This document shows positions 18,818 through 27,753 of a DNA stretch of 58,085 bases, in pieces. Every line of letters starts with the position of its first letter. Position 1 is the stretch's first letter. The DNA is from Nitrospira sp. (GTDB taxonomy: Bacteria > Nitrospirota > Nitrospiria > Nitrospirales > Nitrospiraceae): assembly GCA_005116885.1 (NCBI GenBank), contig SWDP01000036.1, positions 128,173-186,257 on the forward strand, in the 5' to 3' direction. The position numbers were made by a program, and so were the translations under genes. The notes under the pieces were generated by a model. The model had not been told where the DNA came from. It was given only the letters and a program-made list of their open reading frames with translations, and did not search any database.

Positions 18818-20164
18818 ATGAACCGCGCCGCGTTGCTCGGCCTCTACCACGCTGACCGAGTATTGGCTTGGGAGAACGGCTACTCGATAACCTATGGCCG
18901 ATTTCTTTCCGATGTGGAAGCCCTTGCTGACCTGCTTCCTGAAAAACCTACGGTCATTAACCTAACTGATGACCGTTATCGGTTTCTGGTCGGATTCGCC
19001 GCGGCCTTGGTCCGAGGACAGACCACGTTGCTTCCTCCGAGTCGCGCGCCGGGCGCCCTGGCCCAGGTCGCTCGAGAATATAGCAACAGCTATTGCCTGG
19101 TAGATGGCACGGAACAAGTTGAACCACTCCCCTCCTATCAGATCCCAAAGAGCACAGGGGGTCAGAACGACACGGTGAAGGTTCCCCAAATCCCTATTGA
19201 CCACCCGGCCATAGTGGCCTTTACGTCAGGCAGTACGGGAAGTCCTCAACCACATTTCAAGACCTGGGGATCCCTCGTCGCAGTCGCTCGGAGCACAGGA
19301 GCCAGACTGGGGCTCATGAGCTCGGATCAGATGACCGTGGTGGCGACAGTTCCTCACCAGCACATGTATGGGCTCGAAGCCTCCATTATGCTTCCCATTC
19401 AACATGGGATGGCGTTTCATGTGGGGCGGCCGCTGTTTCCTGAAGATGTGCGGGTGGCGTTGGCGGACGTGCCATCGCCGCGCATGCTTATCACCACCCC
19501 TTTACATATCCGGGCTTGTGTCACCACTCGCTCACGGCTGCCTCCCGTGGAGTGCATTCTCTCTGCAACCGCGCCCCTTCCTCGCTCATTGGCGAAAGAA
19601 GCCGAGACCCTATTCCAAACCAGAGTCTATGAGGTGTACGGGTTCACGGAAGCCGGGAGTCTCGCGACAAGGCGGACTGTCGACGAGAACACCTGGCACG
19701 TGTTGGATGGTATCACGCTGCATCAAGAATCAGTCGGGTGTTCCCTGCATGCTCCATACTTGCGTGAGCCGGTTCTCTTTCCCGATCTGGTGTCGCTGCA
19801 AGGGCCGCATCGGTTCGTGTTGCATGGACGTGGCACGGATCTGGTGAACATCGGTGGGCACCGGGGTTCCTTAAACGACCTGAGCCAGAAACTGAACGAG
19901 ATCGAGGGTGTGCAGGATGGAGTGTTCTTCCTCTCGGATGAAAAGGGAACTGCAGTCACACGTCTGATCGCCTTTGTTGTTGCGCCTGATACAGCTGCCG
20001 AACACATTCTGTCGGCGCTTCGAACAGTCATTGATCCTGTGTTTCTCCCCAGACCGCTTCACCTGGTTCCCCACCTTCCCCGTAACGAGACCGGCAAGCT
20101 GACAAGAGAGGCCTTGCTCGGACTTCTGCAGAATCTTCACAACGAGGAGCGGCATGGGACCTGA
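18818..20164 (+). CDS. AMP-dependent aryl/acyl ligase (ApeH-like)
   Basis: A 448-residue adenylate-forming enzyme, about 100 residues shorter than acetyl-CoA synthetases, as usual for the aryl polyene starter ligases. Visible motifs are the P-loop FTSGSTGS (about 133-140), YGFTEAGS (about 272-279) and the C-terminal lysine motif LPRNETGKLTREAL. It would activate the aromatic starter acid and load it on the upstream ACP. It starts 15 bases after the ACP stop, and its 3' end overlaps the next gene by 11 bases. With a chorismatase encoded 12 kb downstream, a hydroxybenzoate is the most likely substrate (inference). Confidence 0.82.
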   Translation: MNRAALLGLYHADRVLAWENGYSITYGRFLSDVEALADLLPEKPTVINLTDDRYRFLVGFAAALVRGQTTLLPPSRAPGALAQVAREYSNSYCLVDGTEQVEPLPSYQIPKSTGGQNDTVKVPQIPIDHPAIVAFTSGSTGSPQPHFKTWGSLVAVARSTGARLGLMSSDQMTVVATVPHQHMYGLEASIMLPIQHGMAFHVGRPLFPEDVRVALADVPSPRMLITTPLHIRACVTTRSRLPPVECILSATAPLPRSLAKEAETLFQTRVYEVYGFTEAGSLATRRTVDENTWHVLDGITLHQESVGCSLHAPYLREPVLFPDLVSLQGPHRFVLHGRGTDLVNIGGHRGSLNDLSQKLNEIEGVQDGVFFLSDEKGTAVTRLIAFVVAPDTAAEHILSALRTVIDPVFLPRPLHLVPHLPRNETGKLTREALLGLLQNLHNEERHGT

Positions 20165-20480
20165 GCGCATTGTCACAATCGGTGCGGACCATCCATCATT
20201 AGCTGGGCACTTTCCCGGCCATCCTGTGGTCCCTGGCGTCGTGATGCTGGGAGAAATCATGAACGCCATCCGCGAAATGACGAAGGAGCACATTGAGTTT
20301 GTGGGTATGCCGTCGGCAAAGTTCATGTCTCCCCTACACCCAGGAGAACCTCTCACCATCAGATTGAACCAGCAGGGCGATGGCGCAACAGAATTCACCT
20401 GCACTACCGGGTCTCGACTCATTGCGAGTGGCTGCCTGCGATACCGCATCGTCGCCGATAATTCCACGGGTGATTCGTGA
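20154..20480 (+). CDS. Hotdog-fold 3-hydroxyacyl-ACP dehydratase (ApeI-like)
   Basis: A 108-residue FabA/FabZ-related hotdog protein. HPSLAGHFPGHPVVPGVVML (about residues 13-32) is the family signature, with the active-site histidine in HFPGHP and the central helix that begins at PGVVMLGE. It removes water from 3-hydroxyacyl-ACP to give the conjugated double bond at each cycle. Translation starts inside the end of the ligase gene with a GAGGAG ribosome binding site. A second dehydratase of different type lies at 26588. Confidence 0.8.
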   Translation: MGPERIVTIGADHPSLAGHFPGHPVVPGVVMLGEIMNAIREMTKEHIEFVGMPSAKFMSPLHPGEPLTIRLNQQGDGATEFTCTTGSRLIASGCLRYRIVADNSTGDS

Positions 20481-21373
20481 GTCCCGCGTGGTTGCGACAA
20501 CGCGAACGCGGCAACCGAATCGCGTCACGATTCATGATCTGGATGGCGTTATCCGTAGGTCGTCCAGCCACACGCGCTTTGCTCTATCCGATCTGTGTCT
20601 ATTACTTGGCATGTTCGAGGCAGGCGAGTCAGGCTATCCGACCCTACTTGATCCGAGCGCTGGGACGCCCAATCAGCTGGCGTGACCTCTATCGGCAGTA
20701 TCATCGTTTCGCGGCGACGCTTCTTGATAGTGTCTATCTCCTCGCCGGACAAGGCAGCCGCTTTGACATCGATATACAGGGACTCGATTTGCTCACGGAT
20801 CGCGTGGCTCGTGGCAGAGGATGCCTTCTGCTCGGTTCGCATCTTGGAAGCTTCGATATCGTGCGGACCATCGGACTGACCCAGCAGGATGTCGAAATCA
20901 AAGTCCTGATGTACGAGCAGCATATGCCGATAATCCGAGACCTTTTCCGTGACTTGAATCCTGCGTTCGCCGATTCGGTGATACAGACCGGGTCGCCGAA
21001 CGCGATGCTGCAAGTCAAGGAATGTCTGGACCGCGGAGGGATGGTGGGCATTCTCGCAGATCGTCTCGTGAAGGAGGATCAGACCACATCCTGCACATTC
21101 TTCGGCAAGCTTGCACGATTCCCTGCCGGCACCATGTGGCTCGCGAGCATCTTACACGTGCCAGTCATTCTCTTCTTCGGGATCTATCGTGGCGATAATC
21201 GCTACGAGGTCCATTTCGAGTTGTTCGCAGAAGAGATCACGATCGACAGGCGGCATCGAGATCAGGAGGTTCAGCAATGGACTCAACGCTACGCCGACCG
21301 TCTGGAATACCACTGCCGCCTGGCGGCCGACAATTGGTTCAATTTTTATGACTTTTGGGAAGAGCACCAATAG
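20477..21373 (+). CDS. Lysophospholipid/lipid A-type acyltransferase (LpxL/HtrB family)
   Basis: A 298-residue membrane-associated acyltransferase. The HX4D catalytic motif is HLGSFD (about 115-120), preceded by GCLLLGS. ILADRLVKED and FPAGTMWLAS match the LpxL/HtrB family blocks. In aryl polyene clusters this enzyme is thought to anchor the polyene to a lipid or glycolipid. The GTG start lies in a GTGA overlap with the dehydratase stop, so translation is coupled. Confidence 0.8.
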   Translation: MSPAWLRQRERGNRIASRFMIWMALSVGRPATRALLYPICVYYLACSRQASQAIRPYLIRALGRPISWRDLYRQYHRFAATLLDSVYLLAGQGSRFDIDIQGLDLLTDRVARGRGCLLLGSHLGSFDIVRTIGLTQQDVEIKVLMYEQHMPIIRDLFRDLNPAFADSVIQTGSPNAMLQVKECLDRGGMVGILADRLVKEDQTTSCTFFGKLARFPAGTMWLASILHVPVILFFGIYRGDNRYEVHFELFAEEITIDRRHRDQEVQQWTQRYADRLEYHCRLAADNWFNFYDFWEEHQ

Positions 21374-21998
21374 TTGGCCGTTGAGACTGTCGGCCCTGTT
21401 CCTCATCTGGTTGTTCTTGCAGGGTCCTGCGCCAACATCCCTGGCTCAGCTGTCGCCCCAATCTGAGGACGAGGCAGAATCACCTGGCTGGAATGTGGAC
21501 CAGCTCATTGAAAGCCTGGCCAGGAACCGGCAGGCGGAGGTACGGTTTGAAGAAACCGCATTTTCTAACCTGCTCACCCGACCGTTGAAAACCCACGGCA
21601 TCTTGCGCTTTATTCCTCCAGCTGGACTCGAGAAACATATCATCGCGCCTCATGAGGAGCGCTACCTCGTTGAAGGCGATACAGTTCTTTTCGAGAGCAA
21701 GACAAAAGGTACGAGCAGAACCCTTTCATTACACGACTACCCTGCCCTGCGGGCATTTATCGAAGCCTTTCGGTCCACGCTCGCCAATGATGTCGGCACC
21801 CTGAGGCGTTTCTATCGCGTGACGCTGCAGGGTGAACCAGGACGGTGGGTTTTGATGCTGCGTCCCCTGGACAAATCCGTGCAGGAACTGGTGACGTCCA
21901 TTCGATTCTCCGGAGAAAGGGAGCAAGTCAGTAGCATTGAGATCCTAGCCCCGGACGGAGATCGGTCTGTCATGCTGATCACAACGGGCGCACCGTGA
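21348..21998 (+). CDS. LolA-like outer membrane lipoprotein carrier protein (ApeL-like)
   Basis: A 216-residue periplasmic protein with a signal peptide (hydrophobic core SALFLIWLFLQG, cleavage near SLAQ, about residue 33). The rest is rich in beta strands, and segments such as VRFEETAFSNLLTRPLKTHGILRFIPP match the LolA-related carriers (DUF/COG2834) of aryl polyene clusters. It probably shuttles the lipid-linked polyene across the periplasm to the outer membrane. I start at ATG 21348, which overlaps the acyltransferase end by 26 bases; there is no strong ribosome binding site, so coupling is likely. The frame is open further upstream only in antisense-like sequence. Confidence 0.72.
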   Translation: MTFGKSTNSWPLRLSALFLIWLFLQGPAPTSLAQLSPQSEDEAESPGWNVDQLIESLARNRQAEVRFEETAFSNLLTRPLKTHGILRFIPPAGLEKHIIAPHEERYLVEGDTVLFESKTKGTSRTLSLHDYPALRAFIEAFRSTLANDVGTLRRFYRVTLQGEPGRWVLMLRPLDKSVQELVTSIRFSGEREQVSSIEILAPDGDRSVMLITTGAP

Positions 21999-24349
21999 CC
22001 AGAAGATCCTGGGGCACACTGTCGATCTGGTGCATGGTACTGGGGTTCACCGCGTGGTTCGTGGCCACGCATGCACATGTGGAGTCCGAACTCTCCCGCT
22101 TATTGCCGGAAGGTGCCACACCAACAGAACGCCTGCTCCTCACTGAACTGCGCACAGGCGCGGGCGGGCGGCTCATTCTTCTCGCACTGGAGGGAGAGGA
22201 TGCCGACCTCTTGGCAGGAGCCAGCACACAGTTGGCGACCTGGATGCGCAACAGTGGTTCGTTCCGCTATGTCGGCAATGGGGAACAACCCCTCACGCAA
22301 GAGGAGCAGGAACGCCTCTTTCAGAATCGGTACATGCTCAGTCCAAGCCTGCAGCCGTCACCCTTCAGCCAAGATCATCTCCACGACTCCCTGGAGCTGC
22401 GGCTGAAGGACCTCACCTCTCCCCTGTCACCGATGATCAAGGGAATGATCCCAGCCGACCCCTCCGGTGAGTTCATGAAAATCCTTCAAGCCTGGATGAC
22501 CTCGACGGCTCCAGCACGACACCAAGGAGTGTGGTTCTCGTCGGACCTGCGGCGCGCATTGCTCGTGGCGGAAACGCACACGGCCGGTTTTGATATGGAG
22601 TCCCAGGAACAGCTGCAAAAACAAATTAGAGAAGCCTTCGGACCGATCGCAGGAACTCCCACTGGTGCAGCACCTATTCAGTTGGTCATGACGGGACCCA
22701 GCGTCATTGCCGTTGAGATGCGGCAGGCCATCCAGGACGATGTGTGGCGGTTGTCCTTGTTCGCGACGTTGCTGGTCACCACGTTTCTCTTCGTCAGCTA
22801 TGGATCCGTTTCGGTTCTGGTCCTCACTCTCCTTCCCTTGGCGAGCGCGATCCTGGCCGGGATCGTAGCCGTGAGTTTTATGTTCGGATTCATTCATGGC
22901 ATGACCTTGGCATTTGGAATTACGTTGCTCGGCGTCGTGGACGATTATCCCATCCATCTGTTCAGCCATCTCACCAGGGAGAGCCGGGCACCGACCGTGA
23001 TGAAAGAGATCTGGCCGACGATGCGCCTCGGAGTCGTGGCGACGGCTCTTGGGTTCTCTGCATTACTCCTGAGTGGCTTCCCTGGCCTGTCGCAACTGGG
23101 GCTGTTCGCGATGGTCGGCTTGTTCACGGCCGCATGCGTGACCCGTTGGGTTCTTCCTCACATCGTCCCCATAGGATTTCACACGAGACGCGAAGGGCTG
23201 CGTGTCGCTCGATGGGTCGATGCGCTGACGAGAGCGCGACTTGTAGTCCCGCTGGCAGTGGCTCTTGCCATCGGCTCCTTCATCTGGTCGGATACGCCAC
23301 TATGGGAACAGGACATTGCCAATCTGAGCCCGATCTCGCCGGAGCAGAAAGAGCGGGATCAAGTCTTTCGCAATGAACTCGGGGTACCTGATGTCCGGGA
23401 CCTCATCGTGGTGGAGGGCTCAAGTGAAGAAGAGTCCCTCCAACGTAGTGAAGCGTTGGCGCTCGCGTTGGACTCACTTGTGAGAAATGGAGAACTGGCA
23501 GGATACGATCTCGCTGTTCGCTATCTGCCCAGTCGCAAGACGCAACAGGCGCGCCAGGCGGCATTGCCTGATCACGAAACCTTGGAACGAAATCTCACAG
23601 CAGCCATGAAGGGCTTGCCATTCAAGCCCAACCTGTTTCAGCCCTTCCTGGACGCTGTAGGAAAAGCCAAGACGCAGGAGCCGGTCGACCTGCAGACGTT
23701 CCGCGGGACGGCGTTGGGGCTCAAACTGGACTCGCTGTTGGTCATGCATGAGAACCGCTGGGTCGCGGTCGTGCCGTTGCGTGGGGTCACTGACAGGCAG
23801 AAGTTCCGTGATTTTCTGACGCCGTGGGGTGAACAGCAGACGACCTATTTGGATTTGAAGGAAGAATCGAACCGAATGGTCAGCCTGTACCGGAATGAAA
23901 CACTACGACTCCTGGGATGGGGGGTCCTGGCCATCGGTCTCGTGCTGCTTGCCGGGCTCCGCGTTCCCGCCACCGTCCTGCGCGTGATGCTTCCGATCGG
24001 GAGCGCCATCGTGGTGGTCGCTGCCTCGCTGCACGCGCTAGGGGAACGGTTTTCGCTGTTCCATATCGCGTCATTTCTGTTAGTCATCGGTCTCGGGTTG
24101 GACTATGCGTTGTTCTTCAACCGGAGAGATGGCACACAGGCGGAACGAGGACGCACCGTCTATGGCCTGGTTGTATGCAGCACGACCACGATCTTGGTAT
24201 TCGGAGTGTTGGCCCTCTCGCAAATCCCCGTGCTCCGAGCCATCGGATTGACCACGACCTTGGGATCGCTGACCTGTCTGATCTTTGCCGCACTCTTAGC
24301 TGAATCGCCTAAAAAACCACCTCTTCTCGCCAAGACTTCCCCCGACTGA
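21995..24349 (+). CDS. MMPL/RND-family exporter of the aryl polyene operon (ApeM-like)
   Basis: A 784-residue inner-membrane transporter with the duplicated RND layout: one N-terminal membrane segment (10-27), a large periplasmic loop, a block of about five segments (250-400), a second single segment (about 415-432), a second loop, and a final block of five or six segments (630-775). The polar residues of the proton path are seen in GVVDDYPIHLFSH and GLGLDYALFFNRRDG. It is expected to move the finished polyene lipid or its precursor out of the inner membrane. GTG start in a GTGA overlap with the carrier gene. Its TGA stop is itself part of the regulatory box that follows. Confidence 0.85.
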   Translation: MTRRSWGTLSIWCMVLGFTAWFVATHAHVESELSRLLPEGATPTERLLLTELRTGAGGRLILLALEGEDADLLAGASTQLATWMRNSGSFRYVGNGEQPLTQEEQERLFQNRYMLSPSLQPSPFSQDHLHDSLELRLKDLTSPLSPMIKGMIPADPSGEFMKILQAWMTSTAPARHQGVWFSSDLRRALLVAETHTAGFDMESQEQLQKQIREAFGPIAGTPTGAAPIQLVMTGPSVIAVEMRQAIQDDVWRLSLFATLLVTTFLFVSYGSVSVLVLTLLPLASAILAGIVAVSFMFGFIHGMTLAFGITLLGVVDDYPIHLFSHLTRESRAPTVMKEIWPTMRLGVVATALGFSALLLSGFPGLSQLGLFAMVGLFTAACVTRWVLPHIVPIGFHTRREGLRVARWVDALTRARLVVPLAVALAIGSFIWSDTPLWEQDIANLSPISPEQKERDQVFRNELGVPDVRDLIVVEGSSEEESLQRSEALALALDSLVRNGELAGYDLAVRYLPSRKTQQARQAALPDHETLERNLTAAMKGLPFKPNLFQPFLDAVGKAKTQEPVDLQTFRGTALGLKLDSLLVMHENRWVAVVPLRGVTDRQKFRDFLTPWGEQQTTYLDLKEESNRMVSLYRNETLRLLGWGVLAIGLVLLAGLRVPATVLRVMLPIGSAIVVVAASLHALGERFSLFHIASFLLVIGLGLDYALFFNRRDGTQAERGRTVYGLVVCSTTTILVFGVLALSQIPVLRAIGLTTTLGSLTCLIFAALLAESPKKPPLLAKTSPD

Positions 24350-24389
24350 GCAATATTGAACAGATGGTCCCTCCGCAACCTGCTATTTT
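24347..24389 (+). promoter_or_regulatory. Activator box plus -10-like hexamer before the ketosynthase gene
   Basis: TGAGCA-ATAT-TGAACA (24347-24362) overlaps the exporter stop codon; TATTTT (24384-24389) follows after exactly 21 nt. Transcription would start near 24396, 37 nt before the chosen ketosynthase start. It lies at the only junction of the operon that has no coding overlap or short coupling, so it looks like an internal promoter for the chain-building half of the operon. Confidence 0.6.
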
Positions 24390-24432
24390 TCTTGCGGGTC
24401 GGTTTGATCGCCAGCGCAGAGGAGCGCCTGCA

Positions 24433-25797
24433 ATGTCACACGCTTCGGTTCATCAACACACAGAGAAAGACGTATCTCGACTCGTTGAGGGGCGCGGCTC
24501 GAATCAGGCCGTCGATAATGGCACTTACAACCTTCAGGGCCACCGGCACGCAGTTCCACAGTATCGACACGTTGGGGCACGATCGATGGCCCCGCTTATT
24601 CTTACTCACTACACCGTCGTCTCAGCGCTGGGGAAAGGCATCACCGAGACCTATCATGCATTGCGGAATCGGCGTTCCGGGTTGCGGCTCTGCGACTTCG
24701 AAGATGTGGGAATCACCACCTACATCGGCCGAGTCGATGATGTGGAGGACATGTTCGTCGGCGGCGGTTCTACCTCAACGGAATTGGAGCGGTTCGACTG
24801 CCGGAATAATCGGCTCGCGCTCCTCGGACTCCAACAAGATGGATTCATCCAAGCGGCAATTGAGGCCCGGGAGCGCTACGGCGCCCACCGCGTGGCGGTG
24901 ATTCTGGGTTCAAGTACTTCGGGCATCTTGGAGACGGAACATGCGTATTGCCGCCGTGACCCTGCGACCGGCGCCTTACCATCGTCGTACCTGGCGTCCC
25001 ATCGATATACCCACAACATGTTTTCGTCCGCACATTTCGTGCGCACATACCTGGGGCTGCGAGGACCGGCAATGGTCATCTCCACAGCCTGCTCGTCCAG
25101 CGCGAAGGCGTTTGCGACGGCGACACGATTCATTGAGGCCGGATTCTGCGATGCGGCGGTGGTCGGCGGCGTGGATAGCCTCTGCCTGACGATTCTGTAT
25201 GGATTCGCGTCGTTGGAGCTGATGTCGAGCGGTCCCTGCCGTCCATGCGACGAGAATCGCAACGGACTGACGTTGGGCGAATCGGCAGGCTTTGCGTTAC
25301 TCGAAAAATCTGAGCATGCGGGTCGGCCTGGGGCAGTGGCGTTATTGGGTTACGGGGAGAGTTGCGATGGGTATCACATGTCGCACCCCCATCCGGAAGG
25401 GACCGGAGCGATCAAAGCGATGCAAGCGGCTTTGCTGCGGAGTGCGCTCACCCCCGGAGACATCGACTACATTCATCTGCACGGTACCGCGACCAAAGCG
25501 AACGACAGCATTGAAGATACAGCCGTCCACTCGGTGTTTGGTCCCTCGACCCCCTGCAGCTCGACCAAAGGGTGGACGGGACATACATTGGGGGCAGCGG
25601 GAGTCACAGGAGCGGTGATTGCCGCGATGTGCCTTACGCGTAGCTTCGTTCCAGGAACCCTGAACACGACTCGCATCGATCCCAGCTTGAGCAGTCACGT
25701 GCTGTTGGAAAATCGGGAGCAGCCGGTTCGGCGGGTGTTGAGCAATAGCTTTGGGTTTGGCGGCAATAACTGCAGTCTAATTTTCGGGACTATCTGA
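24433..25797 (+). CDS. Beta-ketoacyl-ACP synthase (ApeO-like KS)
   Basis: A 454-residue FabF-type condensing enzyme that elongates the aryl polyene by two carbons per cycle. The catalytic triad is complete: Cys in STACSSS (about residue 218), His in HLHGTATK (about 350) and His in GHTLGAAG (about 383); GFGGNNCSLIF closes the fold. The start at ATG 24433 has AGGAG eight bases upstream. It leaves a 51-residue polar extension before the thiolase fold begins at MAPLILTHYTVVSALG (24586), which is an alternative start. The stop overlaps the next gene (TGATG), and ApeO-type KS works as a heterodimer with the product of that gene. Confidence 0.88.
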   Translation: MSHASVHQHTEKDVSRLVEGRGSNQAVDNGTYNLQGHRHAVPQYRHVGARSMAPLILTHYTVVSALGKGITETYHALRNRRSGLRLCDFEDVGITTYIGRVDDVEDMFVGGGSTSTELERFDCRNNRLALLGLQQDGFIQAAIEARERYGAHRVAVILGSSTSGILETEHAYCRRDPATGALPSSYLASHRYTHNMFSSAHFVRTYLGLRGPAMVISTACSSSAKAFATATRFIEAGFCDAAVVGGVDSLCLTILYGFASLELMSSGPCRPCDENRNGLTLGESAGFALLEKSEHAGRPGAVALLGYGESCDGYHMSHPHPEGTGAIKAMQAALLRSALTPGDIDYIHLHGTATKANDSIEDTAVHSVFGPSTPCSSTKGWTGHTLGAAGVTGAVIAAMCLTRSFVPGTLNTTRIDPSLSSHVLLENREQPVRRVLSNSFGFGGNNCSLIFGTI

Positions 25798-26594
25798 TGG
25801 AATTGTATGTAAACGGGATCGGCACCTTGGGACCGGGGCTCGCAGGTTGGGCAGGAAGCCGGGCCGTACTGGCAGGCGAGAGTCCCTCGTGTGAAGCAAC
25901 CCCGATGGAGCCGAGTGCAAGCCTGCTTCCGCCGAACGAACAGAGGCGCAGCAGCGAGAGTGTGCGCTGGGCTGTCCATGTAGCACAGGAGGCCTTGGAG
26001 CAAGCGGAGGCCGATGCGCGCGAGGTGACATCCGTCTTTGCGTCTTCCGACGGCGAGACCGGTGTTCTGGACCGTCTCTGCACCGCGCTGGCCATGCCGC
26101 AACGGACGATTTCTCCCACGCTGTTCCATCATTCCGTCCATAATGCCGCGTCCGGCTACTGGGGCATCGCCACGGGCTCACAGCAATCGTCAACTGTGCT
26201 GGCTTGTTATGATTCTTCCTTCTGTGCCGCCTTGTTGGAAGCGGCCGCCTATGTGCACGCCGATGAGAGGCCAGTACTCATCGTGGCCTATGATCTTCCA
26301 CCTCCCCCTCCTCTCTATGCTGCGCGACCCCTGCGGGGAGGATTCGCAGCCGCGCTGTTGTTGACACGAACTCCTGCGCCGTGCAACCTCGCCCAGCTCG
26401 ACCTCACTCTTTCCAATGACCTTTCCGAAGAAGCAACGAGCATGGACGATGCGCGACTGGAAGCCCTCCGGAGAGGAAATCACGCCGCGCGGTCGTTACC
26501 GCTTCTGGCCGCCATCGCAAGACAGTGCGTCACACTGGTCCGTCTTGAGTATCTAGAAGACCAACATGTGTTGATCCGGGTGCGGCCATGCTGA
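25797..26594 (+). CDS. KS-like chain length factor (ApeC-like)
   Basis: A 265-residue protein of the short beta-ketoacyl synthase-like family found only in aryl polyene and related clusters. SPTLFHHSVHNAASGYWGIA and ACYDSSFCAALLEAA correspond to the KS N-terminal half, but the nucleophile position is in a YDSSF context rather than ACSS, so it should not condense by itself. It probably pairs with the preceding KS and sets the polyene length, as shown for ApeO-ApeC. TGATG overlap with the KS gene and overlap with the next gene. Confidence 0.78.
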   Translation: MELYVNGIGTLGPGLAGWAGSRAVLAGESPSCEATPMEPSASLLPPNEQRRSSESVRWAVHVAQEALEQAEADAREVTSVFASSDGETGVLDRLCTALAMPQRTISPTLFHHSVHNAASGYWGIATGSQQSSTVLACYDSSFCAALLEAAAYVHADERPVLIVAYDLPPPPPLYAARPLRGGFAAALLLTRTPAPCNLAQLDLTLSNDLSEEATSMDDARLEALRRGNHAARSLPLLAAIARQCVTLVRLEYLEDQHVLIRVRPC

Positions 26595-27037
26595 GGATCG
26601 GCAAAACCGCTCTGTGTCAATTAATTCCGCATCACGGCACGATGTGCCTGCTGAATACAGTCGAGTGGTGGGATGAGACCAGCATTCTGTGTACGACCGC
26701 ATCGCATCGTGACGCAACGAATCCCCTCCGGCGAGACAACCGATTGGAGGCGATCTGCGGACTGGAGTATGCGGCACAGGCGATGGCGGTGCATGTCGGG
26801 CTTCTGGATCAAGGCAAAGAGCGTCGACTCACCGTGGGATACCTGGGAGCCGTCAAGAATCTGATGCTTCAGGCTACTCGTCTCGACGACGTGAAGGGAG
26901 ACTTGACGGTTCAGGCGACCCGTTTAGTCGGCGAGGTGAATAGCTTCATCTATGCCTTTCGAGTGTCGGCTGAGCAACAAGAGTTGCTGGATGGGCGAGC
27001 ATCCATATTCCTCAAGTACCTTGACCATTCATCATGA
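26588..27037 (+). CDS. 3-hydroxyacyl-ACP dehydratase, ApeP-like hotdog protein
   Basis: A 149-residue hotdog-fold protein. IPHHGTMCLLNTVEWWDE (about residues 13-30) matches the IPHxGxMCLLDxV signature of the ApeP-type dehydratases, distinct from the FabZ-like enzyme at 20154. LEAICGLEYAAQAMAVH supplies the central helix. It would serve the aryl polyene dehydration step. It overlaps both neighbouring genes by a few bases. Confidence 0.78.
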   Translation: MLRIGKTALCQLIPHHGTMCLLNTVEWWDETSILCTTASHRDATNPLRRDNRLEAICGLEYAAQAMAVHVGLLDQGKERRLTVGYLGAVKNLMLQATRLDDVKGDLTVQATRLVGEVNSFIYAFRVSAEQQELLDGRASIFLKYLDHSS

Positions 27038-27753
27038 AACGAGCCTTAGTCACAGGCGGCAGCGGTCAAATCGGCGCCGCGATCTGCCGACAACTGGCGC
27101 AAGAACATCTGCACGTCATCGTCCACGCGTATCGCAATCGCGCTGCAGCTGAAGAAGTGACTAATCAGATCATGGAAGTAGGCGGATCGGCCAGCGTAGC
27201 CTGCTTCGATGTCAGCGATGCCCAGGCCACCCAACGTGCCCTGGCGCAGATTCTGGAAGCCGGTCCGATCCAGGTGCTCGTGAATAATGCAGGTATCTAC
27301 GATGATGCCCCGATGGCGGGCATGCGGGCAGACCAATGGAACCACGTGATCGCAGTCTCGCTGGGCGGCTTTTTCAACGTAACGCAGCCGTTGCTCCTTC
27401 CGATGATCGGCACCAGGTGGGGACGGATCATCACGATTTCGTCGGTCTCGGCCCTGCTTGGCAATCGAGGCCAGACGAATTATGCAGCGGCCAAAGCGGG
27501 GCTCCACGGCGCCTCCAAATCGTTAGCGCAAGAGGTCGCCTCTCGTGGCGTAACCGTCAATGTGGTGGCGCTGGGTTTTATCAAATCACGGATGGTTGAG
27601 CGGAGTTGCAAGCCGGAAAAAATCGAGGCCTTGGTCCCGATGAAGCGAGCCGGGACGCCTCAAGAGGTGGCGTACCTGGTCGGATTCCTGGCCTCCGATA
27701 GAGCCGACTATATCTCCGGCCAAGTCATCGGTCTCAACGGGGGAATGGCATGA
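27034..27753 (+). CDS. 3-oxoacyl-ACP reductase (FabG-like, ApeQ)
   Basis: A 239-residue short-chain dehydrogenase. The NADPH site is VTGGSGQIGAAI (residues 5-16), NNAG follows near 86-89, and the catalytic Ser-Tyr-Lys set is seen as ISSVSALLG and YAAAKAG. The C-terminal ISGQVIGLNGGMA is FabG-like. It reduces the keto group formed by the KS in each elongation round. It is coupled on both sides, with an ATGA overlap to the glycosyltransferase gene. Confidence 0.88.
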   Translation: MKRALVTGGSGQIGAAICRQLAQEHLHVIVHAYRNRAAAEEVTNQIMEVGGSASVACFDVSDAQATQRALAQILEAGPIQVLVNNAGIYDDAPMAGMRADQWNHVIAVSLGGFFNVTQPLLLPMIGTRWGRIITISSVSALLGNRGQTNYAAAKAGLHGASKSLAQEVASRGVTVNVVALGFIKSRMVERSCKPEKIEALVPMKRAGTPQEVAYLVGFLASDRADYISGQVIGLNGGMA

